A DNA stretch of 53,777 nucleotides from a virus, in IMG/VR virus record IMGVR_UViG_3300036851_000252, positions 1 through 53,777 of that record. One strand, given 5' to 3'. The translations under genes were made by a program, and so were the position numbers. The notes below the pieces were generated by a model. The model saw only the letters and a program-made list of their open reading frames with translations. It was not told the DNA's origin and made no database searches. Of this stretch, positions 29,893 to 37,589 are shown one piece after another. How positions within the stretch are numbered: the first letter of the stretch is position 1; each line of letters opens with the position of its first letter.

Positions 29893-30101
29893 ATTACCCT
29901 TGATCCATTAATGGATTAAGGTATGCTAACTGAATGAGATTAGTTGCCCGTATTCCTCAATGGTTAAGACAGCTAGTCAATAGTCCAGTGGTACCTTGCC
30001 TGTAAGGGTGCAGTATCCAATCTGCTTAATTGTTAGACGACTGAACGGTGTCGGCGAACCTGGCAAGTGAGTGGAAAGCTCACATGAATTGAAGGAACAG
30101 G
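29893..30101 (+). other. Non-coding stretch with hairpin and tRNA-like pieces
   Basis: Hairpin CCTT-G-ATCCAT-TA-ATGGAT-T-AAGG (29898-29921). Further on, CTCAATGGTTAAGAC looks like a D arm and GCAG-TATCCAA-TCTGC like a T arm, but no full cloverleaf could be closed. Perhaps a decayed tRNA. Confidence 0.35.
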
Positions 30102-30380
30102 ATGAAGAAGTTTATTCACGTAAACCAGCAAGTGATTCGCCATAATAATAAGTATGGTAACTCGTTGCCTGCCTGTAGAGTGCAACAAGGTACGAAAGTA
30201 CGATATTGTTCAGAAGTTATCATCAACGGCACAAGCCAGATGGTGTACCGACCTGAAACTCCACTGCCATGTGGGGCTAAGCTCTGGATTGAAACAGAAG
30301 CTGATATTGTGCTGGTGAAAGAAGTTCCGTATAAACGAATTGCTGGTCGAATGAAGAAACTGGTAAAGGATAGCAAATGA
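30102..30380 (+). CDS. Small basic protein
   Basis: 92 residues, GAAGGAACAGG before ATG. Basic, beta-type: QQVIRHNNKYGNSLPACRV, KLWIETEADIVLVKEVPYKR. No family recognised. ATGA overlap with the next gene. Confidence 0.75.
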   Translation: MKKFIHVNQQVIRHNNKYGNSLPACRVQQGTKVRYCSEVIINGTSQMVYRPETPLPCGAKLWIETEADIVLVKEVPYKRIAGRMKKLVKDSK

Positions 30381-30634
30381 CACTTTCAAAGAAAGAGAAG
30401 CTTGTTCTTGTAGAGTTCTTAGAAGAACTCAGCTTGTATCAAGGTAACCAAGTTTGCAATGACTGGAACTTTCCTGATGACTGGTCAAGAGAAGAACAAA
30501 TTAAGCTCGTGAAGGAATTTCACGACTACAATGGCGATCCACAAGAGTTCAACGAAAAGTACTTGAACATACACGACTATGCAGTAGTTGGGTTGCTGGC
30601 TCACAAATTACGTGAAGAAATAGAAAAGGAATAA
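30377..30634 (+). CDS. Small acidic helical protein
   Basis: 85 residues, coupled by ATGA to the previous gene. KKEKLVLVEFLEELSLYQG and NIHDYAVVGLLAHKLREEI. Unknown. Confidence 0.75.
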   Translation: MTLSKKEKLVLVEFLEELSLYQGNQVCNDWNFPDDWSREEQIKLVKEFHDYNGDPQEFNEKYLNIHDYAVVGLLAHKLREEIEKE

Positions 30635-30638
30635 CAAT

Positions 30639-31085
30639 ATGACATTACTCGACACAATTAAGGCTGCACAGTTGCAGGCCCGTAAAGTTCGCAATCCAGT
30701 TGCAACAGCATTGCTCACAACTTTGATCGGCGAAGCAGTTAATGTCGGTAAAAGTAACGGCAATCGCGACACAACCGACAGTGAAGTGATGGCTGTCATC
30801 AAGAAGTTCATCGCAAACGCAACAGAGACGATGGCAGCCGTTAAGGACCTGCCTCAAGAAGTTACCAAAGCTATGACTGAAATTGCTATTCTGCAGTCAT
30901 TCCTTCCACAACAGTTGTCTGCTATGGATCTTGAAGCCGCAATTGATGCATCGATTGTACTCAACAGCGCGGTTTCAATCAAAGATATGGGCAAAGTCAT
31001 GAAGTCTCTGAAAGAGAAGTATGATGGTCAGTTCGATGGTGGCGCCGCTTCTGCAATCATCAAGAAGAAGCTTGGAGTTCAGTGA
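30639..31085 (+). CDS. YqeY/GatB-tail-like protein
   Basis: 148 residues, AAAAGGAA upstream. LLDTIKAAQLQARKVRNPVA, LLTTLIGEAVNVGK, ILQSFLPQQLS, IKDMGKVMKSLKEKYDGQ and SAIIKKKLG match YqeY, the family related to the C-terminal tRNA-binding part of GatB (tRNA-dependent amidotransferase). Function of YqeY is not well defined; a tRNA contact is suggested by homology. Fits the translation theme of the region. Confidence 0.88.
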   Translation: MTLLDTIKAAQLQARKVRNPVATALLTTLIGEAVNVGKSNGNRDTTDSEVMAVIKKFIANATETMAAVKDLPQEVTKAMTEIAILQSFLPQQLSAMDLEAAIDASIVLNSAVSIKDMGKVMKSLKEKYDGQFDGGAASAIIKKKLGVQ

Positions 31086-31414
31086 TGTCTGACGATGCAC
31101 CATTAGTTGTCACAACACCTGCAGATAGTTTGATACAGGTGTTGCCTGCGCCAGAACATGGCCGCCGCATGGAAACAGGTCCATTACAATTTGGTGATGA
31201 TTGGCCTGGTGTTTTCCTGCGTGGAGATCACGCATTGCCAGCCGCGTTCTATTTGAGTATGTTCCTTGAAGCACATCCCCCTAAGGAAGGTGACGATCCT
31301 ATCACCCGACACTATGTGGAGTCGCTGTTGAAAGATTTGATTAGCTGTGATGCGACAGGTGTCACAACTGATTTCGTGACTAAGGCTAAACCAGCAGGAA
31401 ATGGTGGATGGTAA
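31085..31414 (+). CDS. Small unknown protein
   Basis: 109 residues from ATG 31085 (TGATG overlap). HGRRMETGPLQFGDDWPGVF and HALPAAFYLSMFLEAHPPKE, ending GNGGW. No family recognised; similar short proteins are found next to each other in T4-like accessory regions. Confidence 0.72.
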   Translation: MSDDAPLVVTTPADSLIQVLPAPEHGRRMETGPLQFGDDWPGVFLRGDHALPAAFYLSMFLEAHPPKEGDDPITRHYVESLLKDLISCDATGVTTDFVTKAKPAGNGGW

Positions 31415-31415
31415 C

Positions 31416-31676
31416 ATGAAAATTGAAGAACTAAAAGCTATTAACAAGCTCGTCGAAGAACTTCGGGCATACCGACATGTCGGTGCATTAATGAAAGCAG
31501 GAACATTCATCACAATGTCATATTGGTTTGAACCAACTGGAAAAACAGTCAAGGAAGGCGGCGGTCAGACACACATAACATTGAATGCTGTTGATGCTGG
31601 TCAGATGAAGTTCATGTTTGAATCGCGTGTTGATGCTACGCTTGCAAAATTGAAGCAGTACGGAATTGAAGAATAG
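31416..31676 (+). CDS. Small unknown protein
   Basis: 86 residues from ATG 31416; an alternative in-frame ATG at 31401 exists. KIEELKAINKLVEELRAY, then GTFITMSYWFEPTGKTV and ITLNAVDAGQMKFMFESRVD. Unknown. Confidence 0.7.
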   Translation: MKIEELKAINKLVEELRAYRHVGALMKAGTFITMSYWFEPTGKTVKEGGGQTHITLNAVDAGQMKFMFESRVDATLAKLKQYGIEE

Positions 31677-32115
31677 TTGTAAGTTCTGTGATAGAACAAT
31701 TTTGAATAAGGGATCTCAGAAAGCTCACCAAATGAGCTGTAAGAAGAATCCTCGTAGAGTCAAACATTACCACAGTCCAGATAGTGGTGCACAGGAGGGA
31801 TGTGAGTCTTGGAGTAAAGGGAAGAAAGTAGGCACACATCCCAAATGGAAGAAGCTATTTCCGTTGGATAAGGTGTTAGTAGCGAACAGTACATATTCTC
31901 GGGTTTGTATTAGACGCAGAATCTTAGAAGAAAAACTGATTTCATACGAGTGTAAATTGTGTGGTCTGGGACCAAGTTGGCATGGAAAAACAATGCCGTT
32001 GATTTTGGATCATGAAAATGGTATAAATAACGACAATAGATTAGAGAATTTGAGATTTGTCTGTAGTAATTGTGATTCAACATTACCAACTTACAAGTCT
32101 CGAAATCGCAAATAG
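31666..32115 (+). CDS. HNH homing-type endonuclease
   Basis: 149 residues, probable TTG start overlapping the previous gene by 11 bases. N-terminal zinc finger CKFCDRTI..KAHQMSC, a GKKVGTHPKWKK DNA-binding-type stretch, then HNH: YECKLCGLG, MPLILDHENGINNDNRLENL and FVCSNCDSTLPTYKSRN. These are free-standing mobile endonucleases of phages that cut DNA to spread. Placed between small genes and tRNA-Ser, a likely recent insertion. Confidence 0.88.
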   Translation: MKNSCKFCDRTILNKGSQKAHQMSCKKNPRRVKHYHSPDSGAQEGCESWSKGKKVGTHPKWKKLFPLDKVLVANSTYSRVCIRRRILEEKLISYECKLCGLGPSWHGKTMPLILDHENGINNDNRLENLRFVCSNCDSTLPTYKSRNRK

Positions 32116-32120
32116 ACTAT

Positions 32121-32210
32121 GGAAGCGTACTCAAGTGGTTTACGAGACTGGTCTTGAAAACCAGCGGCCCCTCACGGGGCCCGTGAGTTCGAATCTCACC
32201 GCTTCCGCCA
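32121..32210 (+). tRNA. tRNA-Ser(TGA)
   Basis: Acceptor GGAAGCG/CGCTTCC, anticodon stem CTGGT/ACCAG with loop CTTGAAA, long variable arm, T loop TTCGAAT, G73 and CCA encoded. Confidence 0.95.
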
Positions 32211-32213
32211 AAT

Positions 32214-32326
32214 TTAAGCATATGATTAGCAATGGATTGTTAATCGCGTGAACAGAAGTCCGGGCTGAAATTATGGTATAGGCACTGGTGGAGTAACGGT
32301 GAGCATCGGTAACTCACTATGCTTAA
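32214..32326 (+). ncRNA. Structured RNA candidate
   Basis: TTAAGCATA (32214-32222) pairs with TATGCTTAA (32318-32326). Inside are GATTA...TAATC and GAGT...ACTC hairpins. Non-coding, between tRNA-Ser and a small gene. Lacks the Y-RNA core. Confidence 0.4.
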
Positions 32327-32348
32327 TTGATTTGTTGAGGCAGTAAGT

Positions 32349-32525
32349 ATGAATGACAAGATCGCAAAACGTAGGATCAAACCATCTCGGGCAACAGTTC
32401 TGAAATTACTTGCAGAAGCTCATCGTTTGCTTGATCGTGCAGGTGAGTTACTACTAGATGCTCGTGCTAAGCACGAAGCAGAAGTTGAGCGCCGAAAGAA
32501 AGCTGAATCGGATGCTGCTGATTGA
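32349..32525 (+). CDS. Small charged helical protein
   Basis: 58 residues, GAGG about ten bases before ATG. Basic start NDKIAKRRIKPSRATVLKLL, then RLLDRAGELLLDARAKHEAE, a coiled-coil-like helix. Unknown. Overlaps the next gene by 14 bases. Confidence 0.6.
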   Translation: MNDKIAKRRIKPSRATVLKLLAEAHRLLDRAGELLLDARAKHEAEVERRKKAESDAAD

Positions 32526-32757
32526 ACTTCACAAATCGAAAGCAACTGGTCAGATAACGCCTGAACTTTCATCCTTACTGCTTGCAGAAACGAATCAGAT
32601 TGTGCGTGAGCTCAAAAGCAACGATCCGCCGTCCTCTGTTGCAAGAGCTATGGCCAATCTCCATCGTGGATTGTTGTATAGCTTTGATCCTCAGTTGATT
32701 GTCAATACCCAACAGGCTAAACTACTGGTTCGTACTATCGTAATGAACTGTGTGTAA
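32512..32757 (+). CDS. Small helical protein
   Basis: 81 residues from ATG 32512, within the end of the previous gene. LLIELHKSKATGQITPELSS, then SSVARAMANLHRGLLYSFD. Unknown. Ends two bases before the RNA ligase start. Confidence 0.6.
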   Translation: MLLIELHKSKATGQITPELSSLLLAETNQIVRELKSNDPPSSVARAMANLHRGLLYSFDPQLIVNTQQAKLLVRTIVMNCV

Positions 32758-32759
32758 CC

Positions 32760-33380
32760 ATGTTGGCATATCCATCCATCCCACGTTGGCAAGAAGGTCG
32801 AGGTTTCGGCAAGCCTTGCATTGCCTTCTACAAATACGACGGATCGAATATTCGATTTGAATGGTCACCAAAGCGTATGTGGCATAAGTTTGGTTCCAGA
32901 ACTCAATTGCTCGACCGCAGCCATCCAATTCTTGGAGAGTCAGTTGACCTCTTCTTGGATGAGTATCGTGACATGTCAAAGATCATTCCTGAAGTGGTGT
33001 GTGAATACTACAAACAGAAAGTAGAGCGCATCGTTGCGTTTGCTGAGTTTTGGGGAGCAAATAGTTTTGCTGGAACCCACGAACCAACAGATCCTAAACT
33101 TCTAACACTGTTCGATGTGTCAGTGTACAAGAAGGGATTTCTTCCCGCACGAACATTCATGAAGCTGTTTCCTAAGAAAGAATACAACTGGGCTGCCCGA
33201 GTTGTTTATGAAGGAAATATGAATCAACCTTTTATTGACGCTGTTCGTCATGGACAATATGAGCTCGATGAGGGTGTCATTTGTAAGGGTCTAGATTGGT
33301 CAGCAAAGATCAAGACCTTTGATTACTTGAATAGGTTGAAGAATAAATATGGAGACGAGTGGGAAAAGTATGGAGAGTGA
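32760..33380 (+). CDS. Second RNA ligase (Rnl2-like family)
   Basis: 206 residues. Nucleotidyl-Lys motif KYDGS at residues 25-29 (AFYKYDGSNIRFEW), FGSRTQLL, AFAEFWGANSFAGTH (motif III), DEGVICKGLDW (motif IV) and SAKIKTFDYL (motif V). This is the catalytic core of an ATP-dependent RNA ligase without a large C-terminal domain. With Rnl1 at 12538 the phage has two ligases, suggesting repair or joining of different RNA ends. Substrate unknown. Confidence 0.85.
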   Translation: MLAYPSIPRWQEGRGFGKPCIAFYKYDGSNIRFEWSPKRMWHKFGSRTQLLDRSHPILGESVDLFLDEYRDMSKIIPEVVCEYYKQKVERIVAFAEFWGANSFAGTHEPTDPKLLTLFDVSVYKKGFLPARTFMKLFPKKEYNWAARVVYEGNMNQPFIDAVRHGQYELDEGVICKGLDWSAKIKTFDYLNRLKNKYGDEWEKYGE

Positions 33381-33585
33381 AATTCAATTCTGGACACCTA
33401 AAGAAGGTGAAGAGTTCACACTTCGTTTTGTAGATGTTCCTTCTCGGTGGAAAGCCAAGAATGGTCAGATGCAGTGTGGACTGTGTGGCAAATTCATGCG
33501 CAGAGAATCAGATTTTTGGGGCATCAGTTGGAGATGCATTGATATGTCCTTCGATGACTACTACGGAGCTTGGGAGCACCGATGA
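33370..33585 (+). CDS. Small zinc-binding-type protein
   Basis: 71 residues from ATG 33370 (an earlier ATG at 33349 lies deeper in the ligase). MQCGLCGKFMRRESDFWG and SWRCIDMSFDDYYGAW; one CXXC pair. Unknown; overlaps the genes on both sides. Confidence 0.65.
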   Translation: MESEIQFWTPKEGEEFTLRFVDVPSRWKAKNGQMQCGLCGKFMRRESDFWGISWRCIDMSFDDYYGAWEHR

Positions 33586-33842
33586 ACGCATTAGATGAAT
33601 TCGACAATAAGTATCCGATCACGGATATCCGTGAAGATGGTTCTGGCATGACAGTATGGACTGCACCAGGTATTGGCACACAGTATGATGTACGAGGACG
33701 TGTAATTGGTCGTATCATGTGTCCTTACATTCCAGTTAACATTGTACCTGTACCAAAAGGTCAGCAATGGTGGATACCAGCTGGTGTTCGAAGACAGGAA
33801 CAGATTTCTGATTACGATAGAGCGATGGAAATAGTTGAGTAA
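33582..33842 (+). CDS. Small protein with C-terminal YDRAM motif
   Basis: 86 residues from ATG 33582, GGGAG upstream, ATGA overlap. DNKYPITDIREDGSGMTVWT, YDVRGRVIGRIMCPYIPVN, ends ISDYDRAMEIVE, the recurring tail. Unknown function. Confidence 0.72.
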   Translation: MNALDEFDNKYPITDIREDGSGMTVWTAPGIGTQYDVRGRVIGRIMCPYIPVNIVPVPKGQQWWIPAGVRRQEQISDYDRAMEIVE

Positions 33843-33845
33843 AAT

Positions 33846-33933
33846 GGAAGGTTGCCGGAGAGGCTGAACGGCGCTGTCTCGAAAACAGATGGGTGTAAAA
33901 GCCACAAAGGTTCAAATCCTTTACCTTCCGCCA
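33846..33933 (+). tRNA. tRNA-Ser(CGA)
   Basis: Acceptor GGAAGGT/ACCTTCC, anticodon loop CTCGAAA, long variable arm, T loop TTCAAAT, G73 and CCA encoded. Confidence 0.93.
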
Positions 33934-33955
33934 CGATTGAATAAGAACAACGACA

Positions 33956-34117
33956 ATGGTAATGCAAGATGCGTTTGATGACTATCAAAGACTGTTAGAC
34001 GAAATAGCTGAAGAAATTCGCAAAGAGATCGACAAACAGATCATCGAAGAAATCATTGAGAATATGAAAAAGATCGATCACGATAATTACGACAGAGCAA
34101 TGAAAGGAATTTTATGA
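33956..34117 (+). CDS. Small acidic helical protein with YDRAM tail
   Basis: 53 residues (ATG 33956 or 33962). Long charged helix YQRLLDEIAEEIRKEIDKQI, ending HDNYDRAMKGIL, the fourth example of this tail. ATGA overlap with thioredoxin. No ribosome site of note. Unknown. Confidence 0.6.
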   Translation: MVMQDAFDDYQRLLDEIAEEIRKEIDKQIIEEIIENMKKIDHDNYDRAMKGIL

Positions 34118-34578
34118 TCCATGTAACGGATGAGACGTTTGAACAGTTATCAGAGGTTGGGTTTGTAGTTGTAGATTTTTGGGCTCCATGGTGTGGCCCT
34201 TGCAAATCACTGATGCCAGTGCTTGAAAAAGTAAGCGCAGATCGCAACTTGACCGTCCTATCTGTCAACATCGATGAAGTTGAAGGTGTAACAAAACAGT
34301 TCGGTGTTAGAAACATCCCAACTCTCGTTGTACTTCAAGACGGAAAAGAAGTAGCTCGTAAGATGGGCTCTCAAACAGTTAAAGCCTTAAATGACTGGTT
34401 GGATACATTCCCATCACAGGCTGAACGTGAAGTTGCAACAGACTTAGAATTCTTACAGTACTTCTTTTCAGCAGCAGATTTTGGTCCAGCAGATGGTGAT
34501 GTTCGTCTGATCATTGAAGAACAATTCACTATCGATACTGGTAAAGAAGTCCCAGCTGGTTACAAAACTGAGTCTTAA
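34114..34578 (+). CDS. Thioredoxin with C-terminal extension
   Basis: 154 residues. Active site WCGPC at residues 26-30, cis-Pro in VRNIPTLVV, and typical strand order. About 50 extra residues at the C-terminus (EFLQYFFSAADFGPADGDV...) are not part of thioredoxin. May supply electrons to phage ribonucleotide reductase or act in polymerase or assembly complexes; which one is unknown. Confidence 0.92.
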   Translation: MIHVTDETFEQLSEVGFVVVDFWAPWCGPCKSLMPVLEKVSADRNLTVLSVNIDEVEGVTKQFGVRNIPTLVVLQDGKEVARKMGSQTVKALNDWLDTFPSQAEREVATDLEFLQYFFSAADFGPADGDVRLIIEEQFTIDTGKEVPAGYKTES

Positions 34579-34619
34579 TTCGCACATACATATAGACTGA
34601 ACTAGTCTAGGAGAATTTA

Positions 34620-34811
34620 ATGGCCAAAGCCAAAAAAGCAAAGAAATCAAAGAATACAACTGTTGCACCAACAGTTATCACTTGTTCAAATTGTAAGGCC
34701 ATGGTAAACGTTGCAGTAGATGCAGTCGCCGAGGCAGGCGATACTGGGCATACAAAATGGAAGCTTGTCCGCCGCCGCGGAAGATTGAAACTGATTGCTG
34801 TTGCAGAATAA
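34620..34811 (+). CDS. Small basic zinc-binding-type protein
   Basis: 63 residues, AGGAG upstream. Lys-rich start AKAKKAKKSKN, one CXXC pair (ITCSNCKAMV), and basic end KLVRRRGRLKL. Probably binds nucleic acid. Unknown. Confidence 0.7.
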   Translation: MAKAKKAKKSKNTTVAPTVITCSNCKAMVNVAVDAVAEAGDTGHTKWKLVRRRGRLKLIAVAE

Positions 34812-34818
34812 TCTACTC

Positions 34819-34868
34819 GACACATGGATGTCGTCGTAGTGCAGGTGTAAAGCCTGTCGTGTGTCGCA
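34819..34868 (+). ncRNA. Short structured RNA before tRNA-Leu
   Basis: CGACACA (34819) pairs with TGTGTCG and encloses a CAGG-TGTAAAG-CCTG hairpin like an anticodon arm; a GCATC-TTATG-GGTGC hairpin follows. Perhaps a tRNA remnant. Confidence 0.35.
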
Positions 34869-34906
34869 TCTTATGGGTGCGTTAAGTCCGAGCGGTTTCG
34901 GCTATT

Positions 34907-34991
34907 CGGGATGTGGTGGAATTGGCAGACACACTTGCCTTAGGAGCAAGCGCCTAACAGCGTAGGGGTTCGAGTCCCCTTTTCCCGACCA
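34907..34991 (+). tRNA. tRNA-Leu(TAG)
   Basis: Acceptor CGGGATG/TTTCCCG with one mismatch, anticodon stem CTTGC/GCAAG with loop CTTAGGA, class II variable arm, T loop TTCGAGT, A73 and CCA encoded. Confidence 0.9.
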
Positions 34992-35024
34992 ATGTTGACT
35001 TTAACCCCAAATGTAGGAGAATGA

Positions 35025-35135
35025 ATGGACTTCATAGCTGGATTTGCTTTTGGTATTCTGACAACACTAGCTGTGGTTGGTTTCTTGATTTATCGAGTAG
35101 CCAAATTTGTTCTTAACTATCTTGGGGAAGAGTAG
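35025..35135 (+). CDS. Small membrane protein, 36 residues
   Basis: ATG 35025 with AGGAGA upstream. Almost all of it is one transmembrane helix (IAGFAFGILTTLAVVGFLIY) plus a short basic/acidic tail. Real small membrane genes of this size are common in phages. Unknown role. Confidence 0.6.
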   Translation: MDFIAGFAFGILTTLAVVGFLIYRVAKFVLNYLGEE

Positions 35136-35136
35136 T

Positions 35137-35355
35137 ATGCCAATTAAAGCCCAATCAGTATCGTGGACATTCACACCTGATGAAGTGAAAGAAATTCTGA
35201 AGGAACACTTCTACAAGCAAGAACCTTCCACACGAGAGAGTCGTTTTGAAATTTCCTTCAACATCGGCACAAGCTACGATCATTTTGAGCGTGCTGGTTC
35301 TGCAAATCTGACCAACGTAACTGTGACAGTTCGTCATACTAATGGTCCAGGCTAA
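35137..35355 (+). CDS. Small unknown protein
   Basis: 72 residues from ATG 35137, GGGGAAGAG upstream, one base after the small membrane gene. TFTPDEVKEILKEHFYKQEP and SRFEISFNIGTSYDHFERA. Unknown. TAATG overlap with the next gene. Confidence 0.68.
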   Translation: MPIKAQSVSWTFTPDEVKEILKEHFYKQEPSTRESRFEISFNIGTSYDHFERAGSANLTNVTVTVRHTNGPG

Positions 35356-35675
35356 TGACCATTGTTTCCAACATTTTGTGGTACTGCAAACAAGCAGATG
35401 ATCACCATCCAGAACGTACACAGTATTCGGTTCTTGCCGCCGCTGTGTCTGAAATGGGCGAACTCGCCGAAGAAGTTGCTATCGAACAGGGTGACTTGTC
35501 CAAACAGACAGGCCCAGATGGAGTCATCGGTGAAGCTGTGGACGTCATTGCAGCGGTTGTTGATTTGATTTACCTCACAAATCCGAACATCACTGAGAAA
35601 GAGTTGTCCGAGATGGTGAACGCAAAATGCTGCAAGTGGATTCGAAAAATCCAAGAGAGAAAGAAACCCGAATAA
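35355..35675 (+). CDS. MazG-like NTP pyrophosphohydrolase
   Basis: 106 residues. All-alpha NTP-PPase signature: SEMGELAEEVAIEQGD with the ExxEE acids and GEAVDVIAAVVDLIYL with the ExxD acids that hold Mg. Such enzymes cleave non-canonical NTPs or, in phages, may lower ppGpp or tune nucleotide pools. Specificity unknown. Confidence 0.82.
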   Translation: MTIVSNILWYCKQADDHHPERTQYSVLAAAVSEMGELAEEVAIEQGDLSKQTGPDGVIGEAVDVIAAVVDLIYLTNPNITEKELSEMVNAKCCKWIRKIQERKKPE

Positions 35676-35699
35676 TTCATTAGGGTCTCAATCCCAGAC

Positions 35700-35730
35700 C
35701 ATAAATAGTGTATCTTTACGAGGATACACT
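35700..35730 (+). promoter_or_regulatory. Late promoter overlapping a start-proximal hairpin
   Basis: CATAAATA (35700-35707). AGTGTATC (35707-35714) and GATACACT (35723-35730) form an inverted repeat ending right before the ATG, with GAGG in its loop edge. Confidence 0.6.
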
Positions 35731-36753
35731 ATGACCATTAAGTTCAACGATACATGGCCGCTTAAGGCTTTACAGGAAGCCAGCGTTAAGCTGGATGCAC
35801 TTTTCGAAGCAGCATCTGAATCAGAGCGAGCACCTATCAAAGCACAGCAACAGTATGTTCGTGCACTTATTGAAACCAAAGGTCCAAGACAGAGACCAGA
35901 CAACACAGTCGTACACGTACGTAAGCTTGCTGGTCTAACAGAACGTTTCGACGACGATGAACACGATCGTTTTGCTGATCCAGATTCAGCTTTTGGCGCA
36001 TCTGGTCGCAAAGACATTGATCCTGACAAGATTGTCGCTGGTGCCGAAGACGGTGTTACAAAATTCCCAGGCGTTCGTCCACCACATGTGGGCAGCGGTA
36101 AAGGTCCAGCACCAAAGCCAGCTATGTCCCGTCGACAAGCTGCAAAGAACATCGATCCAGAAATTGCTCGCCAGTTAGCGGGCGAAGACGGTGACGATGC
36201 AGATGATGAAGCTCTAGCAGCTCAGACAGCAGCTCCAGCAGGTGATGCAGGTTCTGTTGCAGATGCTCCACTTGACGGTGCAGCTCCAGTATTAGATCCA
36301 TCAGCAGCAGCTGCAGCTCCAACCAATGCAATGGCACGTGGCGAGAAGGCAAAGAAGGCAGCTGAATATTTGATTCTTAACAAGGGTGCATCACGCGGCG
36401 AATTCATGAAGTTTGCAGCTCGCGAACTTGGAATGTCAGGCGCATACGCAAACACATTCTTCTATGCTCTCAAGAAGAGATTGACAGGTAAGACACCTCC
36501 TGAAGCAGCAGCAACAGCTGATGCTGCAGTTGCACCAGATGCTCCTCCAATGGAGACATGGACAGTTCGCAACGATAAGAACCTGGCTCTTGCAGACGGT
36601 TCTGGATACGATATTCCTGTATGGACACCATACGATCGTGAGAGTGCATTCGAACCAAAGATTTTTGAAAACGAAAGATATGCTCAGAAGGCTGTTGAAG
36701 CCATTCAGAAGTATGGCTTTCACAAGGTGAAGGTTATCAAGGAAACATTCTAA
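35731..36753 (+). CDS. Late virion-type protein with HTH-like domain
   Basis: 340 residues. Helical N-terminus (KALQEASVKLDALFEAASES), Asp/Ala/Pro-rich middle, then residues about 205-255 KAKKAAEYLILNKGASRGEF and ARELGMSGAYANTFFYALKK, a helix-turn-helix-like unit like that at 6766. C-terminal beta domain (SGYDIPVWTPYDRESAFEP, KYGFHKVKVIKETF). Likely internal head protein that touches DNA. Late promoter directly upstream. Confidence 0.8.
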   Translation: MTIKFNDTWPLKALQEASVKLDALFEAASESERAPIKAQQQYVRALIETKGPRQRPDNTVVHVRKLAGLTERFDDDEHDRFADPDSAFGASGRKDIDPDKIVAGAEDGVTKFPGVRPPHVGSGKGPAPKPAMSRRQAAKNIDPEIARQLAGEDGDDADDEALAAQTAAPAGDAGSVADAPLDGAAPVLDPSAAAAAPTNAMARGEKAKKAAEYLILNKGASRGEFMKFAARELGMSGAYANTFFYALKKRLTGKTPPEAAATADAAVAPDAPPMETWTVRNDKNLALADGSGYDIPVWTPYDRESAFEPKIFENERYAQKAVEAIQKYGFHKVKVIKETF

Positions 36754-36968
36754 TGAAAATCAAGGACATTATCCCATTAACAGAAGCAAGAAATCGTGCA
36801 ACACTTATCCCTGGTAAAGGCATGGCACTTATGAGTGCTGGTCCTGGCCACGAGAAAGAGAATCCATTTGACTCAGACACCAAGCACTATGCCAAGAAGG
36901 CAGTGAAGGCTGTCAAGAAGGCATTTGGTGGTAAGAAGGAAGAGAAAGATGCTTCTCAACCAGCTTAA
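36753..36968 (+). CDS. Small Lys-rich protein with CTS-like leader
   Basis: 71 residues; the A of its ATG is the last base of the previous stop. N-terminus MKIKDIIPLTEA is nearly the same as MKVSDVILLTEA at 18855 and resembles T4 capsid-targeting leaders. Then Lys-rich helix (KHYAKKAVKAVKKAFGGKKE). Likely an internal head protein. Confidence 0.72.
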   Translation: MKIKDIIPLTEARNRATLIPGKGMALMSAGPGHEKENPFDSDTKHYAKKAVKAVKKAFGGKKEEKDASQPA

Positions 36969-37518
36969 GACTCCATCATACGTAGCCCTTAGTAGCTTGG
37001 AAGAAATGTATGTTGAACTTGCAACAGAGTTTAATGCATTTGTTGACCACGTGTCTCAGTTGAACGAAGCTGTAACAGCTCCGTACGATGATGATATTGA
37101 ACTTCAGATCGATGAGATTTCAAAGAGACTTGAAGCAGCTAAGTTAGGCTTGAAGATCGCAAAGAGACTTCAAGATCCGAAAGAAAAGAAGAAGCACACG
37201 CTTCGTATTCTTAGCAACATGAAACAGATCAAGCGTAGCATGAAGAGTGTTACAAACTTGATGGCACAGTTCTCAAGAGCCGAAGATGACTTTAGTGATG
37301 AAGTGTTTGGTCAGGAACCTAAGTTTGCAAATAACTCACCTGTCCAGCAACAGATGAAACCAGACTTTCGTGGAATGAGTGCAGAACAGGAAGAAGAATC
37401 AGGCCAGACCTGTGGTATTTGTGATCAGAAAGCAGATCATTTACACAAGACAAGAACAGCAGCTGGTGACGTCCAAGGATGTGACCACTGTGTATATGGT
37501 GGGTCCTGCAAAGGCTAG
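36949..37518 (+). CDS. Late helical protein with Cys-rich tail
   Basis: 189 residues from ATG 36949 (AAGGAAGAG upstream), overlapping the previous gene by 20 bases. Long basic helices (ISKRLEAAKLGLKIAKRLQD, MKQIKRSMKSVTNLMAQF), then a Cys/His-rich end: CGICDQKADHLHKTR and GCDHCVYGGSC, probably a zinc site. Third gene of the late unit that begins at 35731; probably a virion component. Confidence 0.75.
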   Translation: MLLNQLKTPSYVALSSLEEMYVELATEFNAFVDHVSQLNEAVTAPYDDDIELQIDEISKRLEAAKLGLKIAKRLQDPKEKKKHTLRILSNMKQIKRSMKSVTNLMAQFSRAEDDFSDEVFGQEPKFANNSPVQQQMKPDFRGMSAEQEEESGQTCGICDQKADHLHKTRTAAGDVQGCDHCVYGGSCKG

Positions 37519-37556
37519 AACGTAGTTGACTAATTAGGTTAAGTAATAGACGATAC

Positions 37557-37588
37557 GTAAAGCCCTACATAATAGGGCTTTACTTTTA
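37557..37588 (+). terminator. Intrinsic terminator
   Basis: GTAAAGCCCTA-CATAA-TAGGGCTTTAC then TTTTA; perfect 11-bp stem. Confidence 0.85.
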
Positions 37589-37589
37589 T

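Noticed and set aside
34995-35018. TTGACT promoter before the 36-residue membrane gene
   Set aside because: No acceptable -10 at 16-18 bp spacing.
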